A DNA stretch of 64,000 bases from Competibacter sp963695105 (GTDB lineage Bacteria > Pseudomonadota > Gammaproteobacteria > Competibacterales > Competibacteraceae), in NCBI GenBank assembly GCA_963695105.1, contig CAVOGC010000006.1, positions 1-64,000 on the forward strand. Reading direction: 5' to 3'. This document shows, one piece after another, positions 33,419 through 43,156 of this stretch. The number at the start of each line of letters is the position of its first letter. The first letter of the stretch is position 1. The notes under the pieces were generated by a model. That model searched no databases. It was not told the DNA's origin and saw nothing but the letters and a program-made list of their open reading frames with translations. The translations under genes were made by a program, and so were the position numbers.

Positions 33419-33821
33419 GTCCTTCGTCGATACCAACATCTGGGTCTATGCGCATCTCGAAGATGAGAATGATCCGCGGTGCGAACGTGCTTGGGTGCTG
33501 GTCAACGATCTTGCGCGACCGGTTATCAGCCCACAAGTGCTCGCCGAATATTACAGCGTGATGCTGCGCAATGGCCGTGACGATGGCTGGATTCAGGGCA
33601 ATCTTGAAGACATGCTGGCGCATTGTGTTTTGCAGCCGCTGGGAAGGGCCGTCGTGGCACGGGCTCTTGCGATTCGAACCCGCTACGGTTTTTCCTACTG
33701 GGATTGCCAAATCGTGGCCGCCGCCCTCGAAGCCGGTTGCGATACGCTGTTCACCGAGGACCTGCAAGCTGGACAACTCATTGAAGGTACGTTGAGCGTG
33801 GTGGACCCGTTACGCGCCTGA
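33408..33821 (+). CDS. PIN-domain toxin (VapC-like RNase)
   Basis: A 137-residue PIN ribonuclease. The conserved acidic residues appear in SFVDTNIWVYAH, VLAEYYSVML, FSYWDCQIVAAAL and LFTEDLQAG. Proteins like this cleave tRNA or other RNA when the antitoxin is lost. I use ATG 33408, which overlaps the antitoxin by 11 bp. A longer in-frame extension upstream reads antitoxin sequence in another frame and is rejected. Confidence 0.88.
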   Translation: MRVESFVDTNIWVYAHLEDENDPRCERAWVLVNDLARPVISPQVLAEYYSVMLRNGRDDGWIQGNLEDMLAHCVLQPLGRAVVARALAIRTRYGFSYWDCQIVAAALEAGCDTLFTEDLQAGQLIEGTLSVVDPLRA

Positions 33822-33837
33822 AATATATTGCCCATGG

Positions 33838-34094
33838 TTATTCCTCACCATCCACGCCGCCCATGCGGTATTTGATGTCGTGGTTGATGATGAAATCAAC
33901 AGATGCTCGTGCGCGAGTTTGGCGGCTTCCTTCTCGATCTCCAGCAGCGTGGCGCGCGGCGGGATATTGCCGTCGCGCCCCGGCGCGCACAGGAACACGG
34001 TCACGCCGCGTTTTTGCGCGACGGGGCGCAGGGCTGGATGCAACCAGCGCATTGGCGCCGGGTTCGCGCAGGCGAACGAGAAGAATCCCATCAC
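33838..34094 (-). pseudogene. Unknown third gene after the ATPase/DUF4276 pair, frameshifted
   Basis: The frame starts about 20 bp after the DUF4276 stop and encodes RWLHPALRPVAQKRGVTVF and PPRATLLEIEKEAAKLAHEHL. It then switches frame near 33895-33905 to DFIINHDIKYRMGGVDGEE and stops at 33838. Both parts look coding and together give about 85 residues. I do not recognise the family. Same strand and tight spacing suggest it belonged to the upstream pair. Confidence 0.5.
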
Positions 34095-34113
34095 GAGGAT
34101 TTTGGAACGCGGA

Positions 34114-34716
34114 TCACGGCAACGCCACCAACAGTTTTGACTCGAAGCGGACGAACGTTGGTGAATGCCGCAAGCGCGAGAGGTTTATTGCTGCTGCTTG
34201 CATGACCCTGATCGCATCGGTTCGATCAACGTATCGTCGCCCTCTTGCCGTCTGGAAGTGATTCATCATGACCGACTTTGGGTTGGGAACCCGATCCGGT
34301 TTGCGAACCTGTTGCGCTTGGTAGGAATGCGCATGGGTCGAGAGGTAGGCCGAGATTTTCCGCTCGTCAGCGAGCAGCCAGCTTTCCAACTCCTGCTCGA
34401 TGCAAACGAGGAAAACCGGCGCATTGGCAACACCGGCTCTGCCCAGGGATGAAATGATCGCCCCTCGTTCCACCTGACGGCACGGCTTGGCTTTCCCCGG
34501 CCAAGCTGGACGCAAATCCCATACGACCAGGACGCGCTCGCAGCCTTCGGCTAACAGCGCGGCGGCCACCGCCCCGCACTCCTGAATCAAGCGTGGCTTG
34601 TTGTCCAAGGTGCGTGATACCAGGGTGATTTCTGTGCGAAGCTGCCGAGCCAGATATTCGCAAACCTGTTTGTCGGCGCCATCGGGGCCGCATTCGAAGA
34701 TGAAACCGATTTTCAC
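34114..34716 (-). CDS. DUF4276 (TOPRIM/OLD-like) protein, partner of an AAA ATPase
   Basis: A 200-residue protein with TOPRIM-like layout: an early acidic residue in IGFIFECGPDGADKQ, an acidic strand end in VLVVWDLRP, and the family signature IEQELESWLLAD near residue 115. DUF4276 proteins usually follow AAA_21-type ATPases and are thought to be nuclease-like effectors in defence modules comparable in plan to OLD, RloAB or PARIS systems. The classical DxD pair is not fully clear (WDLRP), so catalytic competence is uncertain. The start overlaps the ATPase stop by ATGA. Confidence 0.8.
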   Translation of the reverse strand: MKIGFIFECGPDGADKQVCEYLARQLRTEITLVSRTLDNKPRLIQECGAVAAALLAEGCERVLVVWDLRPAWPGKAKPCRQVERGAIISSLGRAGVANAPVFLVCIEQELESWLLADERKISAYLSTHAHSYQAQQVRKPDRVPNPKSVMMNHFQTARGRRYVDRTDAIRVMQAAAINLSRLRHSPTFVRFESKLLVALP

Positions 34717-35837
34717 GCCGCACTCCCGGTCAGGCCGCCCATCGTATAGAGCTTACCGGGGGCGAAATCCTCGGCCCATTCCGCCAGCCCCGCGTTATCG
34801 GCGGGTCGCTGGAAAATAGGTTGACCCTTGTGGTCACGCTCCACGAGAACCAGATGATCCAACGTCAGCAGGTCGAGGAGGTAGGGCGAGTGGGTGGTCA
34901 GGATGACTTGGGTGACGCCTTCCAGCACGGCATTACGGATTTCCTCGACGATCAGGTGGATGCCGCGCGGGTCCAAACCGTTTTCGATCTCTTCCACCAC
35001 GATCAAGGGCGGCGGTTTGGGATGGCGCAGCAAAGCCAGTAATGCCAGCAGGCGCAAGGTGCCGGTGGAGAGCATCCAGCCCGGCACCTTAAAATCGGCT
35101 TCGGTCAGTTGCAGCCAAGCTTTTCGCTCCAGTTCGGAAGTGACCGACGCTTGCAGGTCGCGGGCGTAGGGCAGGACGTAAGCCATAGTTTCGACGATCC
35201 CGTCGAAGGCGTTTTGGTCCTGCCGACGAATGTCGAGCAGGAAATCGGCGATGTTCGATCCGTCTTTCGCCAGTCGCACGCCGCCGCCGGTGCGTTGCTG
35301 GGGGACGGGCAAGCCCATGCGTTCGGGCGCCAGCATGAGGAATTGCCAGCCGTATATGTGTTGGACTTCCTCGGTGTAATACTCTATCGATGGGAGAAGG
35401 ATGGAAGACCCTGAGCTATAACCCTGAATCGCTTTAATCCGATCACGCTCAACCACCGCTCTTTCAGGCGCCGATATGCGCTCGCCGGCGATGAACATCC
35501 GATTAGCCGCCGGGTCGTTATTGGCTTCCAGTTCGATGCGGCATACTTTCCGGGGACTTTTACCGAGCGCCAGTTCGAAGCGGATGGGATTGACCATGAC
35601 GCCCGCTCGCTCCTTGGCCTCCTGTCCTTTGTGGCGGACGTGCTCGATACCCAGCCATCGCTGCATGGCGACATCCAACCCGTCGCGCACGATGCTTTGG
35701 TAGGTTTCGAGGGCTTCGATCAGGCTCGACTTGCCGGTTCCGTTGTTGCCGATGAAGGCGGTGAGCGGTCCCAGCTTGACCGTTTTGCTATCGACAATGG
35801 CTTTGAAGTTGCGGATGCGGACGCTATGCAGCCTCAT
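34713..35837 (-). CDS. AAA ATPase (AAA_21/SMC-like, OLD/RloA type)
   Basis: A 374-residue ATPase with an ABC/SMC-like head. Walker A FIGNNGTGKSSLIEAL is near residue 30, the signature-like STGTLRLLALLALL near 255, Walker B PPLIVVEEIENGLDP near 280 and the H-loop LTTHSPYLLDLL near 315. A 200-residue insertion without long coiled coil separates the two halves. Overlap with the DUF4276 gene implies a two-protein complex, with the ATPase as sensor or gate. I chose Met 35837 (MRLHSVRIRNFKAI), which is the family N-terminus. It lies within a region of toxin-antitoxin and restriction-like genes, so a phage-defence role is likely. Confidence 0.87.
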   Translation of the reverse strand: MRLHSVRIRNFKAIVDSKTVKLGPLTAFIGNNGTGKSSLIEALETYQSIVRDGLDVAMQRWLGIEHVRHKGQEAKERAGVMVNPIRFELALGKSPRKVCRIELEANNDPAANRMFIAGERISAPERAVVERDRIKAIQGYSSGSSILLPSIEYYTEEVQHIYGWQFLMLAPERMGLPVPQQRTGGGVRLAKDGSNIADFLLDIRRQDQNAFDGIVETMAYVLPYARDLQASVTSELERKAWLQLTEADFKVPGWMLSTGTLRLLALLALLRHPKPPPLIVVEEIENGLDPRGIHLIVEEIRNAVLEGVTQVILTTHSPYLLDLLTLDHLVLVERDHKGQPIFQRPADNAGLAEWAEDFAPGKLYTMGGLTGSAA

Positions 35838-35902
35838 CGAATCGCATCTCTTCTGCCGCACGAACCCTTGATTTTCATGTGAATGCTTCCACAACAGCCG
35901 GG

Positions 35903-36100
35903 TTAAAGCCCCAATCGACGACGCAACTCGCCGATGCCGATGGTCGGTTCATGTTCTTCGGCGCTCTTGGCCTGGCGCAAGGCCAGCAAATCTTCCATAT
36001 CATCCAGGTATTCCCTCAAGCGGTTGAATTCTTCGATAGGCAGGACCGCGAATTCCGGCTTGCCGTGGCGGGTCAAAAATTCGGGATGGAGTTCGATCAT
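35903..36100 (-). CDS. Antitoxin, Phd/RelB-like
   Basis: A 65-residue antitoxin beginning MIELHPEFLTRHGKPEFAVL, followed by PIEEFNRLREYLDDMEDLLALRQAK. The PxFLTRxGKPEFAVLPxEEF form is that of small Phd/YefM-like antitoxins. A strong AAGGAG precedes the ATG. The expected toxin is present only as a fragment just upstream (36113-36196). A C-terminal duplicate of this gene remains at 32853-32948. Confidence 0.8.
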   Translation of the reverse strand: MIELHPEFLTRHGKPEFAVLPIEEFNRLREYLDDMEDLLALRQAKSAEEHEPTIGIGELRRRLGL

Positions 36101-36112
36101 GTGGCGGTCTCC

Positions 36113-36196
36113 TTAACGGTAGGCGTCGCGTCGGTGCAGGATGCGGTAAACGATGATATTGCCTTCGACGATTTCGAATCGGCGCGAGGCTTGAAT
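36113..36196 (-). pseudogene. Remnant of a RelE/ParE-type toxin
   Basis: A short open stretch encoding RRFEIVEGNIIVYRILHRRDAYR ends 12 bp before the antitoxin start. The IVYRILHRR ending is typical of RelE/ParE toxins. Two stops (TGA TAA) precede it and the rest of the toxin is gone, so the antitoxin here is an orphan. Confidence 0.55.
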
Positions 36197-36206
36197 TCGA
36201 GACTCA

Positions 36207-39200
36207 TCATTTTATCAATCCCCTTTCCACGTCGCGGTAAGCATTGAGCGCCGCGATCTTGGTCGGCTCCGGCACCAGCGGGAAGGTGGACAGCACATGA
36301 GCAAACTCGGCTTCGGTGAGGCCGTAGAGATGGGCGATCAATCCGTCCAGTTCGGCGCGCAGACGGGCGCGTTCGACGGGATCGGTAACGCCGTATCGAA
36401 CTCCCTCTCCCTCCGGGAGAGGGTTGGGATGAGGGACAAGGCCAACTTCTTTCGCCAAGTCGTCGAATTCAGGCGTGGTGCAGGTCAGGCGGGCGGCGCG
36501 GGTGACGATGGGGGCGAAGGCGGGATCGAAGTCTTTGAAGCGTGGAATGGGAAGCTGGTAGATGTAAAAAACATATTGAGCGTCGTGGTAACCTTCTGTC
36601 GTAATAATCCAATCAAGAACGAAACTGTTCTGATATAGCGCACCAGTAACAATACTCGGTTCATGTATATTCTCAGTATCAAATACCTTAACGTGTTGTG
36701 CAACTTACTTGCGGTAAAAACCATCGGCGGTGTAGATGCTGGCTATCAATGTTCGTGAATCTGTATTTCGTCGCAATATCTCGATGAAGCCAACGATAAC
36801 TTTGGTAATCCAATATTTGCCTGTGATCTTCAACGCTGCCCAAGTAAGGCAGCGCGCCCTTCCGATTCATCAATCCAATAACCGAGACATGTTCAAATCC
36901 GTGCATTCGAATTGATGAATCATTTTCCCTTCAAACAACGGCAACCGCCCCTTTCCCGGTTCAGTCTTGAATAAATGACTGTCATTGGTCATATCAAATT
37001 CGCGGGTAAGCGCCAAATTCCATTTCCCTTCGATCTTTTCCCCCAGCAGCGGAAATTTCAGCATCTTCTCGGCAATACGAATATCGGTCTCCGATTTGAA
37101 CTCCATCACCGAATGCGAATCGGGAGACAGCCGCCGAATCAATTCCACCGACAGCGGCAAACCGATTTCACCGGGAAAGCCCGCCAGTTCGGTGACTTCG
37201 TGCCGCATGAATGCCGCTGGAAAGCGTTCCGTCCGCCCGCCTTTTTCAAAAGTCATTACGACGAATTTGAAGCGGCTATCCACCCCTTCAAAGATTTCCT
37301 TCCGATTCTCGAAACAAAACAGGCCGGTCATCCGGTTTTTATCGAACAACAGATCCCGCAATCCCTTAGCCCCAAGATCGGTATAAATCCCGGATGGAAT
37401 CACGATGCCGCATTCCCCGCCCTCGCGCAGCAGGTTATGGCACTGTTCGGTAAACAGCTTGTAAAGATTGATGTCGCTGCCGGTTTTCTTGCCGTTGACT
37501 ATCGCCGATTGATGCTTGAATTGCGGCGCGGCGCGAAACCAGGCGGAAAGGTGCGGAAACCGGGAAAGATACTCCAGCCAAGCAGCCCGGATTTCTCTGT
37601 CCTTCAGTAGCTTGGCCTGCTCCTTCTCGAACTCCTTGATGGTCATCTTGTTCTTGCTGACCAATTCCGAATGCTCCTGGAAAAACTCCTTGGCTTGCGG
37701 TTTGAGAATTTCCCACGGTGGATTGGTGATGATCGCGTCGAAGCCGCCGCGCTGGTTCAAAATCTCGTCGAACTCAAAACCCCAATGGAAGGGATGCAGA
37801 ACTTCGATGTCGGCAAGATGCAACTTGCGCTTTTTCGGCTTGCCGGCCTTGTCCTTTCGCCGCATCCCAAGCTGGCTTCCTCAAACTTGATACCCGCCCG
37901 ATCCCACTGGTCCAGCAACAAATCGTTCAAAGTGGCTTGGGCTTCAGCCTTGTGTTCCTCGATGTCGATTTTTAGCGCCGACAAGTCCATCCCGCCCGCC
38001 CACGAAACCGTATGGCGGTAGGTCTCGATCTTCCGGTTCTTCTCGGCCAGAACCTGCCGATAGCTTTTGCGGAACAGATCGTCCTGCCTGGAATCGAACT
38101 CATGAGCCTCGACTCGCAACAGGCCAATCAGCGAATTACCGGCCAGAATATTGAAATCGATGTTGGGCAGCGGTTCCAGTTCATCCACGGTTTGAGCCGA
38201 AGCCACCAGCGCCAGAAACAGGCGCAGCCTGGCGATTTCGGTCGCCTCTTCCATCAGATCCACGCCGAACAGATTATCGGTGATGATGGTTCGCTTGATA
38301 AAATAGGCGAGGCTTTTATGATCGCTCTCCCATCTCCTGAGTCGCTCGTTAAGCCCTTTGTCATTCAAAAACTTAATGCGCCCGATGACCGCCGAATAAA
38401 TATTGATGAGCGTTTTCATCGCCGCCACCAGAAAAGCGCCGGAACCACAAGCGGGATCGAGCAACTTCAATTCGGGCAGGATACGGTCGAGCAATTCCCG
38501 GCACAGAGCCGGCATCCAGGTTGAGCAGAAGATCGGCCAGCGTTTGAAACTTGCGCGCCGAGACGATCGGCAAATCGAACGGATTTTCGGTGTTGACGCG
38601 AGCCAGAATCAAACGGTGAATCGTCCGTTCGCACAGGTACTCGGTGATTTCCGTCCGAGTGTAATAGGCGCCGAAGGCTTTCTGGTTGATGTATTTCTCG
38701 AAGATGTAACCCAGCACATCGGGATTGATCTCATTGTCCAGCCCACCGGGCGCGTCATCGAGATTCCAGGAATAGGCGGCGAACAGGCCGAACAGGTTCT
38801 CGAAAGCCGCGTCGGGAACGCGGATGGCCGGGCCGTGGTCACGCTCCAGACGATGGGGAATAAACAGACCGCCGTTAAGATAGGGAATGTCGCCGATCAG
38901 CCGCCCGGCGTCGCCGGATCGTTGCTCCGTCGGTTTGGCGAAGCCCTCGAAAAACAGGGCGTGCAGGAATTCGGGTAAAAACGGCCCGCCCCCCGGCGCT
39001 GGCTGTCCTTCAGCCGGTCGGAAAGATAGCTCGCGTTGCCGCCGTCCAGAAAATGCTTGCGCTGGAGGAACCAGACGAACATCAGCCGGTTCATCAGCAC
39101 CGAGGCATACCAGCGGCGGTCGCGCGGGTCGGGAATGCCCTCGATCAGCTCGACGAAGGCGAGGCGCTGCGCATCGTATTCCTTAAAGAACCGCTTGGTG

Positions 39201-39700
39201 ACACGCTCCACGTCCAGGGCGGACTTCATGCGCTCCAGCAGTCGAGCGAGGGGAAAACGGCCGTCCTCGTCCAGCTCGTTGATGTCCACCAGGATTCCGG
39301 AAATCTTGGAGATAAACAGATCGCCGGGCTGGCCTTTCACATACAGATGTTCGCGCGGAAAACGCTTGCTGCCTTCGCGCTTGACCCACAGCCACAGGCT
39401 TTGGGTGGGCTTGTTGGCGTGGTCCACGAAGATGACCAAATTCTCGTGGGCGTGCTGGGCCAGTGCCTTCTGGAGTTCCATGCGGGCGGATCGATCCGGC
39501 AACCCTCCCACCAGAAAGGCGACGACCCCGGACAGTTCGGCGATGGGGGTGGCCTGCCAAGTGTGTTCCCCGACCGAAACGGGGATGGGTCTGGCGCCCT
39601 TGGCGTGGGACCAACCCAATTCCTCGATAAAGAGGCGTTTGAAGTCGAAAGACTGAAGACCGTCGCGCAGACGTTCGATTTGCAGCTTGTTCCTATTCAT
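36207..39700 (-). pseudogene. Eco57I/type IIG-like N6-adenine DNA methyltransferase, multiply frameshifted
   Basis: Pieces in several frames add up to one protein of about 1150 residues. The N-terminal piece from ATG 39700 (MNRNKLQIERLRDGLQSF) carries VDHANKP and FVWFLQRKHFL. The SAM-binding core has LLDPACGSGAFLVAAMKTL (motif I) and GFDAIITNPPWE (catalytic NPPW). The target-recognition region contains FVVMTFEKGG, and the C-terminus ends HLYGLTEAEFAHVLSTFPLV. Frames change near 38989 (a C6 run), 38515, 37870 and several times between 36550 and 36910, where base composition is more AT-rich. It directly follows the helicase stop (TAAATG). Single errors could explain the first breaks, but the 3' third looks truly decayed. 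Confidence 0.85.
36402..36436. repeat. REP-like palindromic repeat inside the methylase gene
   Basis: CCCTCTCCCT/CCGGGAGAGGG followed by TTGGGATGAGGG. It is read in frame as the linker PHPNPLPEGEG. Same family as the copies at 21343-21414 and about 40732. Confidence 0.78.
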
Positions 39701-42700
39701 TTAGGCCAGTCCCATGGAACAAATAAGCTTCGGCTCGCGCTGACTTTCCTGTTCGTCGATCACGCACAGGCGGCCATCCTCGCGCAGATTCCGCACCAGT
39801 TCCGCCAGCCGGTGATCGTCGATGCCGGCCCTGATGTGGCGGTTCAGCGTGTCGGTCGCCGTGGGATAAAGCGGATAGCGGTAAACCTCTTCGATCACGC
39901 GGTCGATCTCGCGCACATGGGCATCGGTGACGAACAGGTCGCGCTGGTCGCCGATGCGATCCCGGTAGCGCTTGAGCCGCTCGTACACCTTGAAGCGCGC
40001 GCCGGACGGCCGGCCCAGCGCCCCGCCCCAGGATTTTTCCTCATCGAGAAGGTGTTGCATGCCCTGACCGGTCAGTTCGTGGTGTTGTTCGGTACGCGGC
40101 AAAGCCGGCGTGTCGGCGTCGCAGGCCGCGACCTTGAGGATGGCAAGCTGGGATTGGGTCACCGCCTGGCCGTTTTCGTCCATCCAGGTCAGGGCGTCGT
40201 TGCCCTGCCCGGTGCGCAGATACACCAGCACCCCCCTTGGCGCTTCCGGTGTTGGCGCATGCGCCTTGGTGGCGTAAACGACATTGGGCAGCGCCTCGAT
40301 GCGGGCGGCCAGACCGGGATCGGCGTCGGTGGCGTTCTTCCAAATCTGATAGGCGTAGGAAGCGAGATCGACCTCGGTATCGCCGTCGTCGTCGAGGATG
40401 CCGTTTTTCTCGGTATAGAGATCGCGGATCAACTGCTCGTCCTGGTCGTCGTCGAAGAAGGTTTCGTCCGAACCGACCACTTCCCGATTTTCGCTCAGGC
40501 GCTGGCGCACGCGGGCGCGCAGCCGGATCAGCCGCTCCACCCCATCGGCGGGCACGAAGGAGTAGCAGAGAATTTCGTCCGCCTGCTGGCCGATGCGATC
40601 CACGCGGCCGGCGCGCTGGATCAGGCGGATGATCGCCCAGGGCAGGTCGTAATTGACGACGATGGCGCAGTCCTGAAGGTTCTGCCCTTCCGAGAGCACG
40701 TCGGTGGCAATGAGCACGCGCAGTTCGTCCGCCCTCACCCCCGACCCCTCTCCCGCGGGGCGAGGGGAGAAGAGGTGGCGCTTGTCGTTGGATTCCGGTG
40801 AGAAGCGCCAGGCCAATTCGGTCGGATCGATGCTCTCTCCCGTAGCTGCCTCGACCTGCCGGACGCCGCGCGCCGCCAGTTGCGCCTTGAGGTAGCGCGC
40901 GGTGTCGGCGAACTGAGTGAAGATCAGCAGCTTGTCCCCGTCGTGCTTTTGGGTGACGAGATGGATGAGTTCGGCGAGCTTGGCGTCCCGGTCGGGGTTC
41001 CAGTCGCCGCAGCGGTGCAGAACCTCCAGCAGCGCCCTGGCGTCCGCCCGCAAGTGCTTGGCCAGATTTTTGACGAAGAAGCCGGCGGGCAACCACTTGA
41101 ACCGGCTTTGCAAGGGGCCGGCATAAGCGGCGTAGACCTCGGCGGCGCGCGCGCGATAATCGGACTCGGCGCGCAATTGACGGGTAATGCCGGGCGCTTC
41201 CAGTTTCGCCGTTCCCGTCTTCCTCATCGACGATTCCGCCCAGCATGTCCTCCGGGTCTTCGTCACGGTAGCGGGTGTCGAGCAGTTCGGCGCCCTGTGC
41301 GCCCAAGGGGATGTCCAGGCCATTTTCGAGGGCGTGCAGCACCACGCAATTGCGCAGGATGTGCCGCTCGATGGAGAGCAGAAAGGCCGGTCCCGCCGAT
41401 TCCAGTCGCTTGAACAGGTTGGTGCGGCAAAAACCCATCAGGCGGGTGCCGGCGCGCGACAGACCGTCGATGAGGCGCACTTGTTGCGGCGTCGGAGTCA
41501 GACCGGCCTTGAGATAATTGCCGAGACCGTAGCGCGGCAGGCTCAACCCGTTGATGGCGGTCACCACCGGGTCCGAATAGAACCGGGCGTAAGCATCGCC
41601 GGGGTCGGCATCGTCGATGCGAAACTTCAGATTCCTGGGGATGCGGGTCGGGAAATAGGACTTGCCGCCGTCGGCGAACCGAAGGTATTGGCCGCGCTCG
41701 TCCTGGTGAGCGTAATGCTGCATGACGAAGCCGCGCGTGCGCCGCACCATGTACAGCCGCATCAGATCACGCCAGTCGTCCGCGTCTTCGCTCTTCTCGA
41801 AAGCGGCCAGCGACCGCACCGGACACTGATGGCGACGGATGAATTCGTGCTCGCCGCCGAGCCGGGCGATCAGTTTCTCCGGCCGGATGCCGATGTCGGC
41901 GTCCTCGCGCAGGAACAGGCCCAGTTGGGCCGAAAGGTCGAGATAAGTCTTGTTGTAGGGCGTGGCGGACAACAGGATGCACAGACTGTCGTTGCGCTCG
42001 ACGTAGTCGCGGATGACTTTCCAGCGCTTGCCTTCGCGGTTGCGCAGATTGTGGGATTCGTCGATCAACAGGATGCGGAAGCGACGGGTCTTTTCCGGCA
42101 GTTCCTGAAGGGTTCTGGAAATCGACAGCACCTTGGCGCGCAGCCGGTAGCGATGGACGTAATCCTCCCACATCGGGACCAGATTCCTGGGGCACAGGAT
42201 GAGGGTTTCAAGATTGAAATCGTCCTCGAACATCTTGGCCAGGGCCGTGGCCATCAGCGACTTGCCCAGACCCACCACATCGCCGATCAACACGCCGCCG
42301 CGCTTGTGCAGGTGTTGGGCGGCGATCTTGACCGCCGCGATCTGGAAATCGAACAGGATGTCGCCGAACACCGGAGGAATGCGGAATTCGGAGAGACCAG
42401 CCCGCGCTTCCTGGGCCAGGTGATAGGCCATTTTCAGATAGACGTGATAGGGCGGCACGAGTTTTTCGCCCGCCCAGCTCTCGTCGATGAGGTCGGCCAG
42501 TTCCCTGGAGATGTCGAGGCACCAGCGGTCGCTCCAGCGCGCCTCGAACCAGTCGGCCAGCTTGATCGTGGCGTCCGAATCGAGCACATCGACATTCAGC
42601 TCGCCCTGCTTGGAGAGTCCGGCCAGGGTCAGATTGCTGCTGCCGAGATAGCCCACAATCGGATTGATCGGGTCCCGCCGAAACAGCAGATACAGCTTGG

Positions 42701-43118
42701 CGTGCAGCGGGTGGCGCAGGTACACCTTGACGACCAGCTTGCCCGCCCGGAGCTGGCCGGCGAGTTGCCGCAGGGCCGCCTCATCGGCGTTGGTCGGCAC
42801 GCCGAAGGTCAGTTGATTGCGGAATTCCTCGGCGACATGGCGCTTTTCGCGGATGGCGGTTTGATTGTCGAGTCCGGGGTCGTTTTCCCTGGCCAGCAAC
42901 GCCCGACGCAGCTCGTCCGAGGGGCTGACGTGCATACCCACCAGCAGGCGGCAACATTGGCCCACGCCACCCGCCCAGCGATCGACGTGACCCGCCAGAT
43001 GCCGCCAGCCGCGCAGGTTGAAGTAGCCGACGCAGAAATCCCCCCGCTCCGCGACCTCAAGAGTCTCTTGCAGCGCCGGCAGCAGCGCCTTCTCGATGTT
43101 ATCGAAGATCCTCGGCAT
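39701..43118 (-). pseudogene. PLD-domain SNF2-type helicase, frameshifted
   Basis: About 1130 residues in two frames. The N-terminal phospholipase-D-like nuclease domain has HAKLYLLF and GSSNLTLAGLS (HxK...N). The SF2 helicase domains have GDVVGLGKSLMATAL (motif I), LLIDESHNLRN (II, DESH), LLSATPYNKTYLD (III), LIATDVLSEGQNLQ (V) and QRAGRVDRIGQ (VI). Frame is lost between EDGNGE and AKLEAPGITRQ near 41214-41216 (a three-base C run on plus), and is open on both sides. A palindromic repeat is inserted between motifs Ia and V. It immediately precedes the Eco57I-like methylase, so the two form one restriction or defence locus. Start 43118 gives MPRIFDNIEKALL. Confidence 0.87.
40732..40770. repeat. 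REP-like palindromic repeat inside the helicase gene
   Basis: Same consensus as at 21343 and 36402 but in the opposite orientation on the plus strand (GCCCTCACCCCCGACCCCTC then TCCCGCGGGGCGAGGGGAG). In the helicase frame it encodes LFSPRPAGEGSGVRADE, an insertion inside the C-terminal helicase domain. Confidence 0.75.
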
Positions 43119-43156
43119 GGCGTTCCCGAATTCCCAAGTTAAAGAACGCAACGACC

